A DNA stretch of 59,664 nt from a virus. The translations under genes and the position numbers were made by a program. Below the pieces are notes generated by a model. That model was not told the origin of the DNA. It worked only from the letters and a program-made list of their open reading frames with translations, and made no database searches. Shown here in pieces: positions 39,707 through 47,413 of the stretch; positions within the stretch are counted from its first letter, which is position 1; each line of letters starts with the position of its first letter. The stretch covers positions 1 to 59,664 of IMG/VR virus record IMGVR_UViG_3300034198_013821, one strand, 5' to 3'.

Positions 39707-39735
39707 CAAATATAATAATTTATTCAATAACAAGG
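39707..39735 (-). promoter_or_regulatory. Promoter of the packaging/lysis/membrane unit
   Basis: Minus strand: TATATTTG (39707-39714, exact -7) with TTG 16 bases upstream (39731-39733) in the sequence TGCCTTGTT, like the capsid promoter's GCCTTGTT. Spacing is a little short. It lies between a terminator and the first gene. Confidence 0.65.
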
Positions 39736-39763
39736 CATTGAGAGTAAAATTATTTTAAAAAAC

Positions 39764-39796
39764 AAAAAAAGGTAGCTTTTTTATTAGCTACCTTTT
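39764..39796 (-). terminator. Terminator of the GG-motif/helicase/methylase unit
   Basis: Eleven-base perfect stem AAAAGGTAGCT/AGCTACCTTTT with an 8-base loop; T-run on the minus strand (39764-39770). It ends the 50140-to-39812 unit. Confidence 0.85.
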
Positions 39797-39811
39797 AATG
39801 AATTAATCAAC

Positions 39812-42187
39812 CTATTTTAACTGCGCCCAAGCACGTTTTACCGCATCATTCCAGCTCTCGCCATCTTTACGGATTTTCTTTGCTAATAGCATAGCACCTC
39901 CGTTGCCTTTTTTGGTTTTCCCACCAGTCATTATTTTTTCTTTGGCAACCATACTACCAGTAATCTTGTCGCCCACCTCTTTGGCTTCGTCTTTAGAATA
40001 AACCTTACCGTATTCTTTTTGATATTTAGGTTCAACATTTTTACCTACAAATCTTTTTGCTATTGCGTTTGACTTGTCTTGAAATGTAGTTTTGCCACCA
40101 GACATCATTTTATCTTGCTCCATAAATTCATACGCTCCAGCATTGTGTTTTTCTGACAATTCCTTTGCGGTTGGTTTTTTATATTCGTAAGTCAATTCTT
40201 TAACTCGAATCCTTTTGTCATCTGTTAAATCGATTTCTTCTTCAATGCCTAAATCCCCACCTTTTGAAAATTTATTTTTCATTTTTTTTTCGTATGATAA
40301 AATATCTTGCATCGTTAACCAATCGGGTTTAGCATCTTTAGGTAAATTATTCCATAACCGTTTCATTTCTTTTATTTGAGCATCTACATTACCCGCCCAT
40401 AAATGTTTTTCAGACCTATTTCCGTTACCTAAGTAATAATCATTATCAGATGACAATCTACTCAACATTTTATAATTAAATTCATTGTCAATTTTGCCAC
40501 CATTATCGAATCTCTTTCTTTTACTGATTGGCACTTCGTAATCTTCTCCTTTGTTATGGTGTCTGTGGTCATTAGTCCAGTTTCTGCCAGTTGAATAATC
40601 CCTACCATTTTTAGTACTTATTCCACCGCCTTTGGCATAACTATCTTCCATTTCTCTGTAGTCACGCATTTCGCCACCATTAGCATAAATACCTTGACTT
40701 GCTCCTTCGCCTAAATAATAATTTACATAATGTTGCTCCACACCAGATGGAAGTCCACCGCCTAATTCGTATTCCTCTAATTTTGTTCCTATTGGTCTTA
40801 ATCCATAAGGTTCATTATCTAATCCGTAATCAAATGTGTACCCAACTGATTCAACCTCTTTCAAAAATTTTTGACTATCTTCATAATCATAATCGCCTTC
40901 CTCAAATTTTTCCATATAAAAATCAACTATTTTAGCCAATTTTTTAGGTTGTTTTTTATAATCTTCAAATAAATCTTGACTAACCCCACCGCCATTTGCA
41001 AACATTTCCCCACTTGACATAGCACCAGTTTCTCCAACTTGACCAGTATAGGTAGTATTGCTAAAACCATCTAACAAACTTGAATCTCCAGTACCTAATG
41101 TACCTCCAGTATGACCAGCTAAATCGGTTTGTATGTTTCCACCTAATTCGTATTCTCTATTAAATATTTTACCCATTTTTTTTTGAAAACCACCACTTCT
41201 CCAAAAATTACTCGCTTCTTTTGAGTAAGGGTTTATACCCTCTTTTTCAACTGCTTTTTCAAATTCGGCATCCAATTTTTCAACTGCTAATTTTTGTTCT
41301 TTACTCCAAACTCCACCGCCTAATTCGTATGATTTATTTTTTTTAGATAAATAAAACTTTTTAGCATCGACAAATTTGTCAAAACTTTCAGAAAAATGTT
41401 TTCCATTTTCAAATCCGTTTACAAAATAAATACCGTTTTCTTTGTATAAATAACCTCTATTATCATCACTTTTTCCGTATGTTTTATCTGAACGTTGTCC
41501 ATAAGTATATTGACTACCATTATCAAGTTCACTTGAATAAATTTTACCAAACCCCCCAGCTTGAGGTGCATAATGTGGAAAATATTTTGTTTCATCAACC
41601 CCACCGCCTAATTCTAATAACGGAGCATCTTTTGGATAGTTAGGCGCAAGTCTGTCGGTTCTATTATCTCTATTTTCGTAATATACTTTTCCGTTTTCAG
41701 AAACTCTTTTACCTTTTGGCAAAGCGGTTCTATGTGCATCTCTTTTTAAGTTAGTTCCAGAAATACCTTTCAACTCTTTTCGTCTTTTTACCAACGCTAA
41801 CAACTTTTGCATTTCTGTTTTTGTCGATTTCTTAACTTCAGTAGTTCCTTTTTTCATTTGAGTTCCAGCACGTTTAACTGCATCAGTCCACTTCTCTCCA
41901 TCTTTACGGATTTCTTTAGCCAACGACATAGCAGTAGTTTTACCAACAGTTTCTTTTTTCGGTGCGACAACCTTTTTTTCTATTGGTTTTCTTACCGTTG
42001 GTGCTTTAGCTACTTTAGGAGCTACTGTTTCTTTAGCAGTTGGCGCTTCCTCTTTAGGAGCTGGTTTAGAAGCGTTGTCCTCCGCTTCTAACCTACTAAT
42101 TTGTTGTCTAATTTTCTCTCTTAAACTTTCTGGTATTTGACTGTTAGTCAATCCTTTTTTTAACTTTTCAATTTTTTCAGTATTCAT
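39812..42187 (-). CDS. GG-motif multi-segment protein, 791 aa
   Basis: Two copies of a segment AKEIRKDGEKWTDAVKRA (about residues 88-111 and 768-791) frame the protein. In between, at least ten short motifs of the form aromatic-x-x-GG (YELGGGV, FANGGGV, YANGGEM, YAKGGGI, FDNGGKI, FSKGGDL) separate small charged segments. N-terminal part is Lys/Ala/Pro-rich. No enzyme domain seen. The same GG motifs occur in the methylase two genes upstream, so the proteins probably act or are processed together; internal (packaged) virion protein is a hypothesis. Confidence 0.75.
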   Translation of the reverse strand: MNTEKIEKLKKGLTNSQIPESLREKIRQQISRLEAEDNASKPAPKEEAPTAKETVAPKVAKAPTVRKPIEKKVVAPKKETVGKTTAMSLAKEIRKDGEKWTDAVKRAGTQMKKGTTEVKKSTKTEMQKLLALVKRRKELKGISGTNLKRDAHRTALPKGKRVSENGKVYYENRDNRTDRLAPNYPKDAPLLELGGGVDETKYFPHYAPQAGGFGKIYSSELDNGSQYTYGQRSDKTYGKSDDNRGYLYKENGIYFVNGFENGKHFSESFDKFVDAKKFYLSKKNKSYELGGGVWSKEQKLAVEKLDAEFEKAVEKEGINPYSKEASNFWRSGGFQKKMGKIFNREYELGGNIQTDLAGHTGGTLGTGDSSLLDGFSNTTYTGQVGETGAMSSGEMFANGGGVSQDLFEDYKKQPKKLAKIVDFYMEKFEEGDYDYEDSQKFLKEVESVGYTFDYGLDNEPYGLRPIGTKLEEYELGGGLPSGVEQHYVNYYLGEGASQGIYANGGEMRDYREMEDSYAKGGGISTKNGRDYSTGRNWTNDHRHHNKGEDYEVPISKRKRFDNGGKIDNEFNYKMLSRLSSDNDYYLGNGNRSEKHLWAGNVDAQIKEMKRLWNNLPKDAKPDWLTMQDILSYEKKMKNKFSKGGDLGIEEEIDLTDDKRIRVKELTYEYKKPTAKELSEKHNAGAYEFMEQDKMMSGGKTTFQDKSNAIAKRFVGKNVEPKYQKEYGKVYSKDEAKEVGDKITGSMVAKEKIMTGGKTKKGNGGAMLLAKKIRKDGESWNDAVKRAWAQLK

Positions 42188-42203
42188 AATATTTGTTTTT
42201 TTG

Positions 42204-45200
42204 TTAATCTAATAGTATTTGTAAAACTTCAATAGCTTCGTTAATTTCTTTTTTCTCTTTTTTAGATGAATATTCTAATAATAATTCCAACGTTTCAATA
42301 GCTTCCAAAATTTCTGTTTGTTCTGAACTTATAGTCGGTTCAACAATATCAGTAGCTTTGTCTAATTCGTGAGCAATTTCGTCTATTTCATCTTCGCCTT
42401 TACGTTTAGCAATAATTTTATTTAAACTTGTAGGAGTGAAATATAAATCCAATTCAGCATATTTTTTGATTTCATCAATATTCATCCACCCATATTCAGA
42501 ATTTTGCATATCGCCATTCAAAATAGCATAGCCAAACGCTTCTTTTTGCATATCATTATCGTCATCAAATATATCGCCTTTACCTAATTCAACAATGTAC
42601 CAATCACTTGAACTGCTAAAGTAATGTAAATAAGCGGTTTTTTCTATTTCTCCATCAGTTGAATTTAATTCTGGGATTTCTTTAATGTATTTGTAAAGGT
42701 CGATAATACTATCTGAATATTCAGAAACATTTGATTTAACAACTTGTAATTCGGAATAATTGAAAAAGTCTTTTAGCTTATTCAGTTTCTTTTTAGTTGT
42801 TAATAAATCCATATCATCAACATCAAGATATTCTGTCAATAGCAATTCCTCTTTAATGTATTTAACCGCTTCTAAATTTTCTGATTTAGGTGCTTCGCAG
42901 TTGTCCGCTTCTTTATCAACAAATGGATATGTAAGTAAATTGTTAGTGTTGGCAAACGCATCAACTCTATCCTCTAATGAACCAATATCCCCTTGTCTTT
43001 TTTCTAATTCATTTCTTATTTCAGCAAGTACACTTTGTTTATAATCCTCTGTATCTAAAAATTCTAAATTGTTTTTAGCTTTTTCATAATTGTCTAAATA
43101 CTCTCTTTTAATATTTGAAAAATCATCAAACATAGTCAATCCGTATGGTTGTAATAGATTTTTCTCTAATTTTTTAGCAGTTCCATAAGATGCTACTAAA
43201 TTACCAAAAGAATAACCAAATGCACTTAATTGAGCATAATAATCATTATTGTATTTTCTAGCTAAATTAGGATAATTAATTTCATAATCTCCAAATTCTC
43301 CTTTTGTATTTGCTATAAATTTTCTATTGTCACAAGCACGTTTAAATTCAAATAATGACTTCCAAACACCATTTATTCGATAATCTTCGTACATATCTAA
43401 AACCTCTTGTATTTTAGTCTTTAAATCAGTTACTACTTTTTTGTTAGTCTTATTCCATTCTGCGTCTTTTTCGCTTAAATATTTGTCAATCATTTGCAAA
43501 TACTTATTGAAATTATTTACTGTGTCATCCACCGAAACAAGATTGCTTTTTTTATAGTATTCAAAAGTTTGTATAGCTTCGTTTAATTTGTCGAAAGTCT
43601 TATATTTATCCTCACTAACTGCAAATTCTTTTTTAGCTTTTTCCTTGTTAATATCCAACCTCATAGCGACTAATTTATTTTCGTCTTTTATAAGATTAAA
43701 CTTTATTTCCATCGGGTCTAAAGCATCGCTAACAGAGTAATCATTTAGCTTATTTTCTTTATCCCAAATAGAAGCAATTCTTTTGGCTTTTTCATCTAAT
43801 TTTTGATTAAGAAAGCTATCTAAACTATCTTGCAACATAGGCACTACAATACGTACATATTTGAACATATTTCCTTGTCGGTGTATTCTACCTTCCAATT
43901 GCTTAAATGCAGTCGGATTCCAATCTAAATCTAAATTGTAAAGTACCGTACCTCTTTTTTGTAAATTGATACCTTCTTGAATTGTAGCAGTACCGATTAT
44001 TACTTTTACATAACCTTCATTAAAAGCATCTTTAATTAACTCTTTTCTATCCGATTCCGCTTCTGTTCCGCTACTCGTAATGATTTCTACTTCATCAACT
44101 GTTTCTGAACCAAATTTAACTCCTTTTACGAAACCACATTCACGTTCCAATGCTTTTTTGAAGTCTTTAAACAAATCTTTACCTCTATTTGAATAGATAA
44201 CTTGACCGCTACATTCTTGTTTTAAATTCTCGTGAAATTCCTTTACTGTCTTTATACATTCAATTGTATATTTAATTTTTGGACTTTCATTTATAAACTC
44301 GTCTAAATCCGTGTACATTTCTATGTTTGGAATTAAATAAGGACTAAAGGCGTTTGATTTTGCCCACGACAACGCTCTACCTACTGCTCCTCTATTTGTT
44401 TCTCTATCGTAGCTATCCGCTTCCTCAATAACCATAGCTTGTGCTTCAATTTGCAAATCTGACATTTGTAAAAATGTTGATGTTTCTTTATTAGGGAAAT
44501 TAACTTTGCAAGGTCGTTTTACTCCAGCATCAATTGGATTGTCTTGATAATCAAAATATCTGTAAAGTATATCACGAAGTATGTTTTTATTTTTAAATGA
44601 CTTGATAACTGTATTTAAAACAATATCTTGCTTATAATCAACAGTATATTCAACTTGCGTTTCAATAAATAACGATAAAAATTTGAATAGGTTATTTATG
44701 TTTGAATTTAACAAGTAATTGTAACCTACCATAGACAACATTGAGTACAACTCTAAGGGCGAATTTGTAAACGGTGTTGCAGTAAGCATATTTACATTTC
44801 CATTGTATCTTTTTTGAATATACAAAGACAATGTAAATGCTTTTAATGCTCTTGAAGATTGTGTTCCTTTGCCCATTCTCCAACTATCTCTAAATTCTTC
44901 TGGTATGCTAAAAGATGCAAATATGTTTTTAAAAGCGTGTGCTTCATCTAAAACCATATAGTCAAATCCTAAAACATCAATATCGTATTCAGTTTTAGCC
45001 AATGCTTTACCCACTAAACTTTCTGTTTTTTCTTTTTCTTTTTCAATCGCTCTTTCAGATTCAACTTCTTTTTTAACATTTAATATTTCAAAAAAGTCAT
45101 CCGCTATTTCACTATGTAATTTTTCAGAAAAACCTATTTTTTCCAAACCTTGATACGTTACTAAAGTAATAGTATATTCTGGAATTTCTTTATTTTCTAC

Positions 45201-47207
45201 GCTTCTGTTAGTTCCTAAATTGAACCAATCATTTAATTTGTATTTAGAACCAGTTAAAGCACCATTGACAAAATGTGAATCCTTGAAAGCAACTGTATTT
45301 CGTTCAGCACCGTTAGTCCAATAACCGAACATTTCGTAAATCCAGTTTTTATAAACTTGTTTAGGTACGGCAATTAACGGTCTTTTTATTGACCCTTGTT
45401 TTAGCAACATTGCTAAGTTATGAATAGCAGTCAATGTTTTACCAAAACCAACATCATAAGCAAGGCATCCAGAATTGTTAATATTTAAAAACGCTAAACC
45501 GTTTCTTTGAACTGGTTTTAATCTAAAATTATCTAAATTAAAAATCTTATTGTTAGCTTCAAAACCTACTGGAACTTTACTTAAATCGTAAGTAACAAAA
45601 TTGTTGAATGATTTATTGAAAATTAAATTTAAACCCATTAAATCGGCTCTTGTCAATGCAGTAGCCAAAAATTCAGAATAATATTTATCGCCTTCAATTT
45701 TAGCTAAAATACGTCTTTCGTCTTTTTCTTTTTCTTGGTCTTTTTTATTTTTTTCTTTTGATGCTTCAGACAAAAATACATTTCCATTTCTGAAATATAA
45801 GTTTTTAATGTCATCTACTGTGGTTTTGTCAAGCATATTGTTATTCACATTATAGCCAAACCAAATTTCGTATGCTTCAAATAAACTTACAGATTTTTTA
45901 CCATAATCTTTACCATAATCAACTTGTTTTTTTCGTCTATTATTGCGGTCATAATCGTCATAATGTCTTTGAATAGAAACACCACTATCTACATCTAAAT
46001 CAACAATCATAAATGAATGTGATAAATCGTTTTCTTTAGACAAATATGGTCGTTCAGAAACAATAGTATTTCCAAAGTCAAAATTATATTTAGTTTTCAA
46101 AGCGTTATCAATTAAAGATTCTTGCCATTGAGCAACCTCAATACCAAATTTTTCAATTAACAAATTTTTGTAACCACCTTCAAATTTATCAGTTTCACGG
46201 TTATATTTACCAACAAATTTTTCTTTAATTTCAAAAATATCCCCAAAAACATACATATAAATAGGCACATAATCATCCCCATCGTAACATAATCCTTTTT
46301 GTTTCACAAGGTTTACAAGTTCCGCTTCATCAACAGTAGCAAATGAATCTACCTCTTTAAAATTTCTCTCACTTGCATAATACAATTCTTTGTTTTCATT
46401 TTTGATTACCCAAAAAACCTCATTATCATATTCGTTTTTAAATTTTGTTTTAACACCTAAAAGCGTTCCAGTAGGCACGTTCTTAATGTCTTGAAATTGT
46501 TGATTTTTTAAATAAAAACTTTGTGTAGCATAAGCTAATCTACCTCTGTTAGTTTTAGAAGGCAAAAACCATTTTTCCCAACCAAACATCGGAGAACCAA
46601 ATTTCTGTTTATAGTAAACGTACCCTTTAATTTCTGGAGTAGTTATCGTTGGACTATAAATTTTTAAACTTTCCTCAATTGTCAATATTTCTGCAACATC
46701 GCTTTTCGGCTCTTTTTCAAAATTTAAAATTTTATTTGATATTGCTACTTCTTTATTAGTCATATTTTCTATTCTTTTTTCTTTCCTAACAGTTTCTTTT
46801 ACGGTTTCTTTTACGGTTTCTTTTACGGTTTCTTTTTGCGTTGGCGATTCTTTTTCACTTGAAGCACCAACAACTTTTTGAATTTCGTAAGGTATAATAG
46901 AATTAATATCATTTATGTTACCAACTGTTATAACTGGATTAATAAACCCACTACCTTGTTTCTCTTTACTTAAAATTTTGTTGTTTTCAGTATAGAACCA
47001 CGCACTAAACAATGACTTATCATAATCTGTATCTACTTGCCCCTTAGTTTCAGTCAAATATTTGTCAAATAGTTGCTCAAATTCATCTTTTAAATTATCG
47101 GGTATAAAACCATAAGATAAACCTAAATTTTCTGGGGTTTCTTCTCCCTTATATTTTCTTAACAATTCGTAAATTGCTTTATTTCTCGCTATTGCTTTAT
47201 TATTCAT
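42204..47207 (-). CDS. SNF2-type helicase, very large, 1667 aa
   Basis: Walker A LAYDVGFGKTLTAI (about residue 585), DEAH box MVLDEAHAFKN (about 754), motif III LTATPFTN (about 809), motif VI QLEGRIHRQGN (about 1105) after IIGTATIQEGINLQKRGT. These identify an SNF2 (SF2) ATPase that translocates on double-stranded DNA. The first 500 and last 500 residues lack known domains; residues about 124-139 are a KETV repeat. Very large SNF2/methylase sets of this kind occur in mobile elements and phages (DarB of P1 is the known example, packaged as an antirestriction protein). Here the methylase is a separate gene. A defence-type role is the alternative. Confidence 0.85.
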   Translation of the reverse strand: MNNKAIARNKAIYELLRKYKGEETPENLGLSYGFIPDNLKDEFEQLFDKYLTETKGQVDTDYDKSLFSAWFYTENNKILSKEKQGSGFINPVITVGNINDINSIIPYEIQKVVGASSEKESPTQKETVKETVKETVKETVRKEKRIENMTNKEVAISNKILNFEKEPKSDVAEILTIEESLKIYSPTITTPEIKGYVYYKQKFGSPMFGWEKWFLPSKTNRGRLAYATQSFYLKNQQFQDIKNVPTGTLLGVKTKFKNEYDNEVFWVIKNENKELYYASERNFKEVDSFATVDEAELVNLVKQKGLCYDGDDYVPIYMYVFGDIFEIKEKFVGKYNRETDKFEGGYKNLLIEKFGIEVAQWQESLIDNALKTKYNFDFGNTIVSERPYLSKENDLSHSFMIVDLDVDSGVSIQRHYDDYDRNNRRKKQVDYGKDYGKKSVSLFEAYEIWFGYNVNNNMLDKTTVDDIKNLYFRNGNVFLSEASKEKNKKDQEKEKDERRILAKIEGDKYYSEFLATALTRADLMGLNLIFNKSFNNFVTYDLSKVPVGFEANNKIFNLDNFRLKPVQRNGLAFLNINNSGCLAYDVGFGKTLTAIHNLAMLLKQGSIKRPLIAVPKQVYKNWIYEMFGYWTNGAERNTVAFKDSHFVNGALTGSKYKLNDWFNLGTNRSVENKEIPEYTITLVTYQGLEKIGFSEKLHSEIADDFFEILNVKKEVESERAIEKEKEKTESLVGKALAKTEYDIDVLGFDYMVLDEAHAFKNIFASFSIPEEFRDSWRMGKGTQSSRALKAFTLSLYIQKRYNGNVNMLTATPFTNSPLELYSMLSMVGYNYLLNSNINNLFKFLSLFIETQVEYTVDYKQDIVLNTVIKSFKNKNILRDILYRYFDYQDNPIDAGVKRPCKVNFPNKETSTFLQMSDLQIEAQAMVIEEADSYDRETNRGAVGRALSWAKSNAFSPYLIPNIEMYTDLDEFINESPKIKYTIECIKTVKEFHENLKQECSGQVIYSNRGKDLFKDFKKALERECGFVKGVKFGSETVDEVEIITSSGTEAESDRKELIKDAFNEGYVKVIIGTATIQEGINLQKRGTVLYNLDLDWNPTAFKQLEGRIHRQGNMFKYVRIVVPMLQDSLDSFLNQKLDEKAKRIASIWDKENKLNDYSVSDALDPMEIKFNLIKDENKLVAMRLDINKEKAKKEFAVSEDKYKTFDKLNEAIQTFEYYKKSNLVSVDDTVNNFNKYLQMIDKYLSEKDAEWNKTNKKVVTDLKTKIQEVLDMYEDYRINGVWKSLFEFKRACDNRKFIANTKGEFGDYEINYPNLARKYNNDYYAQLSAFGYSFGNLVASYGTAKKLEKNLLQPYGLTMFDDFSNIKREYLDNYEKAKNNLEFLDTEDYKQSVLAEIRNELEKRQGDIGSLEDRVDAFANTNNLLTYPFVDKEADNCEAPKSENLEAVKYIKEELLLTEYLDVDDMDLLTTKKKLNKLKDFFNYSELQVVKSNVSEYSDSIIDLYKYIKEIPELNSTDGEIEKTAYLHYFSSSSDWYIVELGKGDIFDDDNDMQKEAFGYAILNGDMQNSEYGWMNIDEIKKYAELDLYFTPTSLNKIIAKRKGEDEIDEIAHELDKATDIVEPTISSEQTEILEAIETLELLLEYSSKKEKKEINEAIEVLQILLD
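46791..46838 (-). repeat. 12-bp tandem repeat inside the helicase gene
   Basis: Four units of GGTTTCTTTTAC (the first and last slightly changed) encode KETV repeats near residue 130 of the helicase. In-frame length change by slippage would not break the gene. Confidence 0.85.
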
Positions 47208-47412
47208 TCTGAAACCCTTTAAGTGTTACTTCTACATCTGCAAGTACATTGGCAAAATTCCAACTTGGAAATTGCTCTAATCTATTGTAAATCATATTTA
47301 CAACCAATTCCCTACCATCTTTAAACTTTAGTTTATCAGATATTCGGTTGTATTGTTCGGAATCAAGATTATCTAATACCTTATTGATATTGTCTTTTAT
47401 TTTTGCGTTCAT
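47200..47412 (-). CDS. Hypothetical small protein, 70 aa
   Basis: Helical, with KFKDGRELVVNMIYNRLEQF. Overlaps the helicase start by 8 bases and follows the methylase by 1, so it belongs to the three-part unit. Function unknown. Confidence 0.65.
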   Translation of the reverse strand: MNAKIKDNINKVLDNLDSEQYNRISDKLKFKDGRELVVNMIYNRLEQFPSWNFANVLADVEVTLKGFQNE

Positions 47413-47413
47413 T

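Noticed and set aside
42760-43044. Opposite-strand frames inside large genes (also at 16385, 25475, 39388, 41807, 49794)
   Set aside because: Ser/Leu/Phe-rich translations that mirror codon bias of the real minus-strand genes, with no leader or operon context.
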